Part shown: positions 26,425 to 34,648 of the stretch, in pieces
How positions within the stretch are numbered: the stretch's first letter is position 1
Layout of the letters: each line of letters opens with the position of its first letter
DNA from: Ligilactobacillus sp900765635
GTDB lineage: Bacteria > Bacillota > Bacilli > Lactobacillales > Lactobacillaceae
Assembly (NCBI RefSeq): GCF_949152225.1
Contig: NZ_CASCJC010000001.1
Location: forward strand, 682,001-746,000
Length of the DNA: 64,000 nt
Direction of reading: 5' to 3'
The notes under the pieces: generated by a model
The model's input: the letters and a program-made list of their open reading frames with translations, nothing else
Databases searched by the model: none
Told to the model about the DNA's origin: nothing
Translations under genes and position numbers: made by a program

Positions 26425-29022
26425 ATGATTACGTCAGAGGGAATTAAACGAAAATTATGGAATGGTGCCAACGATCTTCGAGGATCAATGGATGCTAGTA
26501 AATATAAGGATTATATGCTTGGATTGATGTTTTATAAGTTTTTGAGTGATAAAACTTTGCAAGTATTCAAGATTAATTTTGATAATAGAGATTTAGAAGG
26601 TGATAACCTTTTAAAAGAATATGAAAGAAGCTATGAACAATATGGCGAAACTTTAGAAAAAATGATGAAGAAGATTCTCGGATATTATGTTTTACCACAA
26701 TATTTATATCAAAGATGGTTACAAGATATACGAGAAGGGGAGTTTGAATTACAAAAGGTAATGGATAGTTTAAATAGTTTTGAACGGTCAATTACAGTTG
26801 CAGAAGATTCAAACGATTTTAAAGGCCTTTTTTCTAGTTCAATTATTGATTTAACTAATACTGCCTTAGGAAGTGACTTAAATAAGCGAAGTAAAAACAT
26901 TAAAGATTTAATTTTACTTTTTGCAGATTTGAACATGGTAGAGTTGCAAGAAGGTGATGTACTTGGTGATGCATATGAATACTTAATTGGACAATTTGCA
27001 TCAAATGCAGGTAAAAAAGCAGGGGAGTTCTATACTCCACATCAAGTTAGTGAGGTTATGGCACAAATTATTGCCAAAACAACTCCACAAGTTGGATCTA
27101 TTTATGATCCAACCGTGGGCTCAGGGTCATTGCTTTTAACTGTTAGCAAACATCTAAGCAAAGATGCTCAAAAAGCGTTGAATTATTATGGTCAAGAATA
27201 TATTACAGAAACATATAATTTAACACGGATGAACCTTTTATTGCACGGAGTTCGGCCTGAGAAGATGGATATCAGAAATGGCAATACATTGGCGCAAGAT
27301 TGGCCGGAGGATCCTGAAAAGCCTAATGAGGGAGTTCAATTTGATGCGGTTGTTATGAATCCGCCATATTCTGATAAAAGATGGAACAAGCGTGAAGACA
27401 AACCGTTAAAAGTGAGTGATCCACGTTTTGCAGATTTTGGAGTGTTGCCACCTGACAACAAAGGAGATTTTGCTTATTTAATGCATGGACTATATCACTT
27501 AGGGCAAAATGGGACAATGGCAATTGTTTTGCCTCATGGAGTACTATTCCGAGGAGCAGCAGAAGGGGAGATTCGGAAACGACTCCTAGATAAAAACTAT
27601 ATTGATGCAATTATTGGTTTACCAAGTAATTTATTTACCAATACTGGTATTCCGGTATGTGTCTTGATTTTAAAGAAAAATCGCGATTTATCTGATCCGG
27701 TTTTAATAATTGATGCATCTCGTAATTTTATAAAAGTTGCTAAGCAAAATGTTTTACAAGAAAAAGATATTGCCAAAATTGTTGATGTCTATACTAATAA
27801 AACTGAGATAAAAGGGTATAGTCACTTAGCGACACGTAAAGAAATCCAAGATAACGAATATAATATGAATATTCCGCGTTATGTAGAAGCGATAGATACT
27901 GAAGTTCCTCATGATGTTGATGCACATTTATTGGGTGGAATTCCAGAAAAAAATATTAAAGATTTAAAGGTCTTACAATCACTTGTTAAAGATGTCATGA
28001 CTTCATCATTAGTCCAAATCAGACCAAATTATGTTGAGTTAAAATGCTCAATTTCTGAATTAACAGATAAGATTTTATCTAATGAACATATCCATGAATT
28101 AACAGCTGATCTTAAAGGAAAAACAGAAAAATATATTGATAAATATTGGGATATTTTGCGCAATGTAAGCCAACAAGATAACATTATTGATTTACGTGAA
28201 GCGATGTTAGTAGAAATTAAAGAATTACTTGCGAGTTATCATTTTATAGATGTTTATGAAGGTTATCAAGTTATTGCAGAACTTTGGAAAGAATTTTTAA
28301 CTCATGATTTAGAGTTTATTAAAACAGAAGGGTTCCATAAGGTTGGCAAGAAACGAATTCCAAATCTAGTTGTAAAAGGAGCTGGAAATAAAAAAAGAGA
28401 AGAACAAGAAGGTTGGAACGGAGTAATTATTCCTAACGATTTAATTTCTAAGTATCTTTATGTTGAAGAAAACGAAGAACTAGATCGTATAAAATTTGAA
28501 CAAGATAATATTGAAAATGAACTATCGGAACTAGCTGAGTCAGCTAAGAATGAAGAATCAGCAGAAAATGAATATTTATACGAAATTCTAAAGAAAAACA
28601 GCGATGATGAGCCGCAAGATACCTTTGACGCAAAACTAGTTAAAGATAAATTAAAAGAGGTAGCTAAGCAAACAGATGAATTCATTATAATTAATAAGGT
28701 AAAAGAGTTATTAGAAAAGAAAGCATCTTTAGCTAAAGAACTAAAAGAAAAGGAAAAAACTCTAAAAGAATCAATATATGAAAGAATAACAAAGCTAACA
28801 GATAAGGAAATTGATACGTTAGTAAGAGAAAAGTGGTTTGGAGACACAGTTGAAAAGATAACAAGCTTAATTGAGGCGCCAATTCACGCTGAATTAGCTA
28901 CTTTAGAAATGTTACAAAGCAGATATGTTAATACCATAGATGATTTGGATAAAGAAATAAGTAATTTAGAAGCTGAGTTTGAAAAAATGATGAGCGATTT
29001 GGTGGTGATGCGAGATGAATAA
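26425..29022 (+). CDS. hsdM: Type I restriction-modification DNA methyltransferase subunit HsdM
   Basis: N6-adenine methyltransferase that works as an M2S trimer and, with HsdR, as a restriction complex. The HsdM_N helical domain spans about 5-150 (KLWNGANDLRGSMDASKYKD). SAM motif I is DPTVGSGS (228-234) and catalytic motif IV is NPPYSD (312-317). The protein has 865 residues; many HsdM are near 500. The extra part (about 545-865) is charged and helical, probably coiled coil (LAKELKEKEKTLKES). GGAGG precedes the ATG. Its end overlaps hsdS by 8 nt. The whole gene is enclosed by inverted repeats in the two hsdS loci. Confidence 0.95.
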   Translation: MITSEGIKRKLWNGANDLRGSMDASKYKDYMLGLMFYKFLSDKTLQVFKINFDNRDLEGDNLLKEYERSYEQYGETLEKMMKKILGYYVLPQYLYQRWLQDIREGEFELQKVMDSLNSFERSITVAEDSNDFKGLFSSSIIDLTNTALGSDLNKRSKNIKDLILLFADLNMVELQEGDVLGDAYEYLIGQFASNAGKKAGEFYTPHQVSEVMAQIIAKTTPQVGSIYDPTVGSGSLLLTVSKHLSKDAQKALNYYGQEYITETYNLTRMNLLLHGVRPEKMDIRNGNTLAQDWPEDPEKPNEGVQFDAVVMNPPYSDKRWNKREDKPLKVSDPRFADFGVLPPDNKGDFAYLMHGLYHLGQNGTMAIVLPHGVLFRGAAEGEIRKRLLDKNYIDAIIGLPSNLFTNTGIPVCVLILKKNRDLSDPVLIIDASRNFIKVAKQNVLQEKDIAKIVDVYTNKTEIKGYSHLATRKEIQDNEYNMNIPRYVEAIDTEVPHDVDAHLLGGIPEKNIKDLKVLQSLVKDVMTSSLVQIRPNYVELKCSISELTDKILSNEHIHELTADLKGKTEKYIDKYWDILRNVSQQDNIIDLREAMLVEIKELLASYHFIDVYEGYQVIAELWKEFLTHDLEFIKTEGFHKVGKKRIPNLVVKGAGNKKREEQEGWNGVIIPNDLISKYLYVEENEELDRIKFEQDNIENELSELAESAKNEESAENEYLYEILKKNSDDEPQDTFDAKLVKDKLKEVAKQTDEFIIINKVKELLEKKASLAKELKEKEKTLKESIYERITKLTDKEIDTLVREKWFGDTVEKITSLIEAPIHAELATLEMLQSRYVNTIDDLDKEISNLEAEFEKMMSDLVVMRDE

Positions 29023-30208
29023 AGGAAAAATACCAAAACGTCGCTTTAAAGAGTTTCAAAATGCAGACGCTTGGGAACAGCGTAAGTTGTCAGAGATATC
29101 AGATGTACGAGATGGAACACATGATTCCCCTAAATATGTGGAACAAGGTCATCCGTTTATTACCTCTAAAAATATAAGTGATGGGTCTATAAACTATGAT
29201 GACGTTCAATATATTTCTAATGGAGATTTTGAAGAAATAAATAAACGTTCAAAAGTAGATATAAATGACATACTTATGGGGATGATTGGAACTATCGGAA
29301 ATATCGCTCTAATCCGTACAGAACCTAATTTTACAATTAAAAATGTTGCTTTAATTAAAGATACAAAGCAAGTTGATTACTTATATCTATATAACTATTT
29401 ACAATCTATGTCTGTAGAGCATCAACTAGCTAATTGTATGGATGGTGGAACCCAGAAATTCATTGCATTGGGAAAGATTCGACAACTAGAAATTATGATT
29501 CCATCAGAGCAAGAGCAAGTCGGAATAGGACATTATTTAGATAGCCTTGACAACCTTATCACCCTTCATCAGCGTAAGTTAGAAAAATTAAAAAATTTAA
29601 AATTAGCATATTTGTCTGAAATGTTTCCTGCTGAAGGAGAGCGTAAGCCTAAACGAAGATTCTCAGGATTTACTGGTGATTGGGAACAGCGCAAGTTGGG
29701 GGAAGTGGTAGAAATAACAATGGGTCAATCTCCATCCTCCAAGAACTATACCGAAAATCCAAATGATCATATCTTAGTTCAAGGAAACGCCGATATGAAG
29801 AATGGGCATGTTGTTCCAAGAGTATGGACAACACAAATTACTAAGCAAGCAGAGAAAGGTGATTTAATCCTTAGCGTTCGTGCACCAGTAGGAGATATTG
29901 GTAAGACAGATTATGACGTAGTTCTTGGTCGCGGTGTAGCAGCTATAAAAGGAAATAGTTTTATCTTCCAATTACTCACAAAAATGAAAATAAACGGATA
30001 TTGGGCAAGATTTAGTACAGGTTCAACATTTGAAAGCATTAATTCTGACAATATAAAGAATGCCCAGATATCGATTCCAAGTCTTAGAGAACAAGAAAAA
30101 ATTGGAGGATTATTCAACGAGTTTGATTCCCTCATCGCCCTTCATCAACGAAAGTTAGAAAAATTGCAAAATTTGAAAAAAGCTTATTTAAATGAGATGT
30201 TTGTTTAA
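29015..30208 (+). CDS. hsdS: Type I restriction-modification specificity subunit HsdS (expressed copy)
   Basis: Determines the bipartite DNA target of the methyltransferase and nuclease. It has 397 residues with the usual two-fold layout. TRD-A is about 20-177 (WEQRKLSEISDVRDGTHDSP), followed by a central conserved helix at about 178-220 (SLDNLITLHQRKLEKLKNLK). TRD-B is about 223-365 (WEQRKLGEVVEITMGQSPSS), and the C-terminal helix is FDSLIALHQRKLEKLQNLKK. The ATG overlaps hsdM. Repeats at 29067-29089 and 29546-29578 are exact inverted matches to the silent cassette, so the present TRD pair is one of several possible states. Confidence 0.95.
   Translation: MNKGKIPKRRFKEFQNADAWEQRKLSEISDVRDGTHDSPKYVEQGHPFITSKNISDGSINYDDVQYISNGDFEEINKRSKVDINDILMGMIGTIGNIALIRTEPNFTIKNVALIKDTKQVDYLYLYNYLQSMSVEHQLANCMDGGTQKFIALGKIRQLEIMIPSEQEQVGIGHYLDSLDNLITLHQRKLEKLKNLKLAYLSEMFPAEGERKPKRRFSGFTGDWEQRKLGEVVEITMGQSPSSKNYTENPNDHILVQGNADMKNGHVVPRVWTTQITKQAEKGDLILSVRAPVGDIGKTDYDVVLGRGVAAIKGNSFIFQLLTKMKINGYWARFSTGSTFESINSDNIKNAQISIPSLREQEKIGGLFNEFDSLIALHQRKLEKLQNLKKAYLNEMFV
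29067..29089. repeat. Inverted repeat in hsdS at TRD-A start (matches 25764-25785 and 26270-26289)
   Basis: Bases 29067-29088 match 25764-25785 (22 bp) and 29070-29089 match 26270-26289 (20 bp), both inverted and exact. The core CAGCGTAAGTT is at 29078-29088. Confidence 0.92.
29546..29578. repeat. 33-bp inverted repeat in the central conserved region of hsdS
   Basis: Exact reverse complement of 25850-25882. It separates TRD-A from TRD-B and so is the natural crossover point for exchanging halves. Confidence 0.92.
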
Positions 30209-30267
30209 TTTCAGCGTAAGTAAAAAGAGTTTATTGTTTTTATTGGTTCGAGAGGAGACAGATTTTT

Positions 30268-33200
30268 ATGAGTAATGTTGCCAAAAGTGCTAGTGAAAAA
30301 AGATTTCAAGAAAATTTTGTCCAAGAGTTGAAAAAGTTTAAATGGCAAACTCCAGATGAGCTAAATGGAAATACGCATAAAGTAACAGTTGATGACTTAA
30401 TTGATCATTGGCGTTCTGAATTAAATCGAATAAATGCTGATCAATTAGAGGGAGTTGCATTGACCGATAATGAATTTAAGCAAGTTTTAGCTAAGGTCAG
30501 TCAAATAAACAATAGTTATGAAGCCGCTAAGATTTTAGCTATTGAAGATTCAAAAGGTAAGATTGATGGAATTTATCGTGATGATAATTTGCCTGGGGTA
30601 ACACGTAGACAAATAACATTAACTATTTTTAAAAAGGCAGAAGTTAGTGGCGGAGACTCGTCGTATAAAATTGCTAGAGAAATATCTACTAGCAAAGGAA
30701 ATCGTTTTGATATTGTCTTGTTGATTAATGGTTTGCCTTTAATTAATATTGAACAAAAGCGTGCTGATAAGACTTTGAATGAAGCTTTTGGTCAATTCAA
30801 ACGGTATTATCAAGATGGTGAATATAGTAACAATTTTATGGCTTTTTCACAAATGATGGTGGTAACTTCTGAAATAGAGACACGTTATTTTGCTACACCT
30901 AAGACCATTGACGATTTTAATCCTAGTTTTGTTTTTCATTGGTCAGATAAAGAAAATAAAATTGTCAACGATTGGCGCAAAATAGTTGAAACTTTTTTGA
31001 TGATTCCAATGGCACATCAAATGGTTGGGGATTATTTGGTAATCGATGAAGCAAAAGATGAAGAAAATAGACGACACATGTTGATGCGCCCTTATCAAGT
31101 CTATGCTTTACAAGCAATTGAATTAGCTGCTTTTGGATCAGATAATGAAAGTAAAATAGCTCATGGTGGTTTTGTGTGGCATACCACAGGTTCAGGTAAG
31201 ACAATAACTAGCTTTAAAACAGCACTATTTCTTGCTACGAGAGCAGGATTTGACAAAGTTATTTTTTTAGTTGATAGACGAGAGCTAGATAGTAGAACAT
31301 CTGATAATTTTAAAGCATATGCAGCATATGAACCTGTAACAGTTGATGATACTCAGTCTACTTATCAATTAAAAAAACGTTTGAAATCGTCGAAAGGAAT
31401 TATAGTAACGACAACTTTTAAGCTAAATTCGTTAGTTAAAGATTTGGAAGAACAACATGATGATAGTTTAAAAGATAAGAATTTTATTTTTATCATTGAT
31501 GAGGCTCATCGGACAACTATGGGACAAATGATGGGAACTATTAAACATTATTTCAAGCAAAATGGCTTATTTTATGGCTTTACAGGAACGCCTTTATTTG
31601 ATGAAAATAATGTTAAAGGAAAAATTAATGAAAAAAGTGAAGTTATAAATACCACAGAAAAGCTGTTTGGACCGTTGCTTCATCAATATACTATTGATGA
31701 GGCAATTGCAGATGGTAATGTTTTAGGTTTTCATGTTGATTATATTAATACAGGGGAATTCAAAAACTATGAGGATTTGCGGGAACAAATTATTGAGAAA
31801 TTTGTAAATGAAAATCCGCAGTCTTCAAGAAAAGCTATTGAGCGTGAGATTCAAGCTTTATCAGAGTTAGAAATAGAAAAAAAGGCCTCAGAACTTAATT
31901 TGTTAATCTATCAAGATAAAACGCATATTCCACGAGTTGTGACAGAAATTCTTGAAAATTGGGATAGTCAATCTCAAGCTAAAGAATTTAATGCAATTTT
32001 AACAGTAGCGTATAAGGAAAGGGTCTTGGCATATTATCAAGAGTTCAAAAAACAAATTAAGGATCGTGGAATAAAACTAAACGTAGCAATGACATTTAGT
32101 TTTGGAAATGAAAATGACCCTCAAAATGTTTCTTTAACTGATGTTGAACAAATGTTTAAGGACTATGCTGGTTTTACAGGAATCGAATTTGTGGCTGGTG
32201 ATAAAAAACATGGAGAAGATGCTTATTTTGAAGATTTAATAGAACGTGCGACACGTGGTGGAAGTGGGAGAAATCCTAAGAATATTGACTTAATTATTGT
32301 GGCTGATCAACTTTTGACAGGCTATGATTCTAAAAGATTGAATACCTTATATGTTGATCGTAAATTAGAACTTCAAAAATTAATTCAAGCTTATTCACGA
32401 ACGAATCGGGTGTTTGGTAGTTCTAAAGAGTTTGGAACAATTATTAATTTTCAATATCCACGAACAACAGAAGAAAGAGTAGATATGGCGCTTAAACTCT
32501 ATGGAAGTGGTGGAAAAAATAGTCGTGTAATTGTTGATATGTATGAAGTAGCAGTTAACAAACTAAAAAATTGTATGCTACAATTACAGCAAGTTTGTCA
32601 AGATCCGACTGCTTGGGCAGATATTAAAGGTGACAAAAAGGCTGAAAAAGAATTTAAGAAAGCTTTTATGGCTGCTGCAAGTCAATTTAATCTAGTTGAG
32701 CAGTACTATGAATATAAGTGGGATGATAAACAATTTGGAATAACAGAGCATGTTTGGCTTCAATATGTAGGGGCTTATAAAAATATCTTTGATACACAAA
32801 TTCCACCAGTTGAAGATGAAATAATTAGACCGTTAGTTGGTAAAACTAGATTAACTAGAACTCAGGTTATTAATGCATCTCATATTTTAGGTTTGATAGA
32901 TGAAAAAATTCATGTAGTTAATGGATTGCAAACGATTGATAGTGAAACTTTAAGACTTATTTATGAGCAGATCCAAGAGTTAAGTGATATGGGTGAAGCT
33001 CAGCAAGCTAAATTACTAAAAGAATTTGTTGACGAGAAATTATCTAAAAATCAGTTAGCTGCAGGTTTAAGATTTGACGAAGCTTTCGAAGCTTGGAAGC
33101 AAGATAAAATACAAGCAGAAATTGTAGCCTTTGCTAGAGATTGGGGTATAAATGAAGAAATCTTGGCGCAATCTGTTAGAGATTATTCGGAAGCTAAGCC

Positions 33201-33351
33201 ACATGAAATACCATATTATGATGAAATTTCAGAAAGTCTCTCATATTATGATGCAGAAAAAAAATCTGGTAAAAATGCGCTAGAACATAGAATGAGTTTA
33301 TCAAATGAGATAGATGAATGGATGAAAAATTTAAAGAAAAATTATCAATAA
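30268..33351 (+). CDS. hsdR: Type I restriction endonuclease subunit HsdR
   Basis: ATP-dependent translocase and nuclease of the R2M2S complex. It has 1027 residues. The PD-(D/E)xK nuclease is N-terminal: Asp148 (RFDIVLL) and Glu162-x-Lys164 (NIEQKRAD). The SF2 motor has Walker A HTTGSGKT (305-312), motif II DEAHR (411-415), GFTGTP, and motif VI QAYSRTNRVFG. The C-terminal helical region contacts M/S. Starts 59 nt after hsdS behind GAGAGGAGA; I see no strong promoter in that gap, so expression probably depends on the hsdM transcript. A terminator follows. Confidence 0.96.
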   Translation: MSNVAKSASEKRFQENFVQELKKFKWQTPDELNGNTHKVTVDDLIDHWRSELNRINADQLEGVALTDNEFKQVLAKVSQINNSYEAAKILAIEDSKGKIDGIYRDDNLPGVTRRQITLTIFKKAEVSGGDSSYKIAREISTSKGNRFDIVLLINGLPLINIEQKRADKTLNEAFGQFKRYYQDGEYSNNFMAFSQMMVVTSEIETRYFATPKTIDDFNPSFVFHWSDKENKIVNDWRKIVETFLMIPMAHQMVGDYLVIDEAKDEENRRHMLMRPYQVYALQAIELAAFGSDNESKIAHGGFVWHTTGSGKTITSFKTALFLATRAGFDKVIFLVDRRELDSRTSDNFKAYAAYEPVTVDDTQSTYQLKKRLKSSKGIIVTTTFKLNSLVKDLEEQHDDSLKDKNFIFIIDEAHRTTMGQMMGTIKHYFKQNGLFYGFTGTPLFDENNVKGKINEKSEVINTTEKLFGPLLHQYTIDEAIADGNVLGFHVDYINTGEFKNYEDLREQIIEKFVNENPQSSRKAIEREIQALSELEIEKKASELNLLIYQDKTHIPRVVTEILENWDSQSQAKEFNAILTVAYKERVLAYYQEFKKQIKDRGIKLNVAMTFSFGNENDPQNVSLTDVEQMFKDYAGFTGIEFVAGDKKHGEDAYFEDLIERATRGGSGRNPKNIDLIIVADQLLTGYDSKRLNTLYVDRKLELQKLIQAYSRTNRVFGSSKEFGTIINFQYPRTTEERVDMALKLYGSGGKNSRVIVDMYEVAVNKLKNCMLQLQQVCQDPTAWADIKGDKKAEKEFKKAFMAAASQFNLVEQYYEYKWDDKQFGITEHVWLQYVGAYKNIFDTQIPPVEDEIIRPLVGKTRLTRTQVINASHILGLIDEKIHVVNGLQTIDSETLRLIYEQIQELSDMGEAQQAKLLKEFVDEKLSKNQLAAGLRFDEAFEAWKQDKIQAEIVAFARDWGINEEILAQSVRDYSEAKPHEIPYYDEISESLSYYDAEKKSGKNALEHRMSLSNEIDEWMKNLKKNYQ

Positions 33352-33363
33352 TAATTTATCTTT

Positions 33364-33395
33364 AAAAAGGACGTATTTTCCCTACGTCCTTTTTA
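33364..33395 (+). terminator. Intrinsic terminator after hsdR
   Basis: AAAAAGGACGTA pairs with TACGTCCTTTTT around a 7-nt loop. It is the right-hand limit of the accessory island; core synteny (iscS-thiI) resumes next. Confidence 0.9.
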
Positions 33396-33485
33396 ATTTT
33401 TTCAGTTCACTTTTTTTAGCCTAAGTGATATGCTAAAATGATATTTGGTTTAAATACGAGAATAAAAAAATTAAGAAGGGAAAAT

Positions 33486-34634
33486 ATGATTTACTTTGAT
33501 AATAGTGCAACGACCAAGGTTGCGCCTGCAGTTTTAGCCACTTATAATGCTGTTAGTGAAAAAATTTGGGGTAATCCTTCCTCGTTACATGCTTTAGGCG
33601 AACAGTCCTATGAATTATTGGAACAGGCCAGAGCTCAAATTGCGCAGCTGATAGGCTGCCAAGCTCATGAGATCTTTTTTACCAGTGGCGGTACGGAAGG
33701 CGACAACTGGATTATAAAAGGAACTGCTTTTGAAAAGATGAAATATGGCAAGCACATCATTGCTTCGAGCATTGAGCATCCAGCGGTCAGTCATACCTTA
33801 CAACAATTAGTAAAATTAGGTTTTGAAGTAACATACTTGCCAGTTGATCGTCAAGGTCGTGTTAGTCCGGCCGATTTACGGCAAGCTTTACGTAAAGACA
33901 CAATTTTGGTGACGGTGATGGCAGTTAATAATGAAGTTGGTAGCATTCAACCGCTAGCAGAAATTGCCGAGATTTTGAAAGAATATCCTAAGATTCATTT
34001 TCATGTCGATGCTGTCCAGGCCTTAGGCAAAGGGTTACAAACGTTGCTTAACAATGAACGTATTGATTTTTTAACTTTTTCAGGGCACAAATTTCATGCG
34101 CCGCGTGGAGTTGGTTTTATATATAAAAAACAAGGCAAGAAAATCCAACCTTTACTAGCTGGGGGCGGTCAAGAAAAAAACTTGCGTAGTGGGACCGAAA
34201 ATCTGCCTGCAATCGCTGCGATGGCCAAGGCGTTACGTTTGCTTTTAGACGATGAACAAGCCAAAGTTAAGCAACAAGCCACCATCAAAGAGTATCTTGC
34301 AAATAAGCTTAGCACTTATCCAAATGTTGTCATGCATTCGCAAACAAGCGCAACTTTTGCACCGCACATCTTATGCTTTAGTATTTTAGGTGTTCGGGGC
34401 GAAACGATTGTGCATGCTTTTGAAAAAGAAGGTATCTACATTTCGACAACCAGTGCATGTTCGTCTAAAAAAGGTATTTCTTCAAGTACGCTAGCCGCAA
34501 TGCATGTTGCCGATGATATTGCCACTAGTGCGGTGCGGGTTAGTTTAGATGAAGAAAACACTTTGAAAGAAGCTGAAGAATTTTTAGCTGTTTTTGCCAA
34601 ATTATATCAACGTTTTGAACAATTAAATTCTTAA
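33486..34634 (+). CDS. iscS: Cysteine desulfurase (IscS/NifS type) paired with ThiI
   Basis: Group I PLP desulfurase of 382 residues, start ATG 33486 (MIYFDNSATTKVAPAVL) behind AGAAGGGA. The PLP lysine is in TFSGHKFHAPRGVGF. The catalytic cysteine loop is STTSACSSKKG, near residue 325. Its neighbour thiI is 14 nt away, so the likely job is to supply persulfide sulfur for 4-thiouridine in tRNA and possibly thiazole synthesis. This is separate from SufS of the suf operon. Confidence 0.95.
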   Translation: MIYFDNSATTKVAPAVLATYNAVSEKIWGNPSSLHALGEQSYELLEQARAQIAQLIGCQAHEIFFTSGGTEGDNWIIKGTAFEKMKYGKHIIASSIEHPAVSHTLQQLVKLGFEVTYLPVDRQGRVSPADLRQALRKDTILVTVMAVNNEVGSIQPLAEIAEILKEYPKIHFHVDAVQALGKGLQTLLNNERIDFLTFSGHKFHAPRGVGFIYKKQGKKIQPLLAGGGQEKNLRSGTENLPAIAAMAKALRLLLDDEQAKVKQQATIKEYLANKLSTYPNVVMHSQTSATFAPHILCFSILGVRGETIVHAFEKEGIYISTTSACSSKKGISSSTLAAMHVADDIATSAVRVSLDEENTLKEAEEFLAVFAKLYQRFEQLNS

Positions 34635-34648
34635 GAAAGGAAGTTTTT

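Larger units (their letters stand above)
26270..29089. other. Predicted invertible segment carrying hsdM and the hsdS start
   Basis: Bounded by the 20-bp inverted repeats at 26270-26289 and 29070-29089. Inside are the hsdM promoter region, all of hsdM and the first 18 codons of hsdS. The repeats encode the same residues in the same frame, so inversion joins the HsdS N-terminus in frame to TRD-C/TRD-D on the minus strand and leaves the present TRD-A/TRD-B without a start. The repeat geometry is seen directly; inversion itself is predicted. Confidence 0.75.

Noticed and set aside
25231..30150. CRISPR-like or tandem-repeat array suggested by recurring 20-43 bp matches
   Set aside because: The matches are the conserved WEQRK and LDNLITLHQRK coding segments of HsdS half-repeats, separated by unrelated TRDs of several hundred bases.
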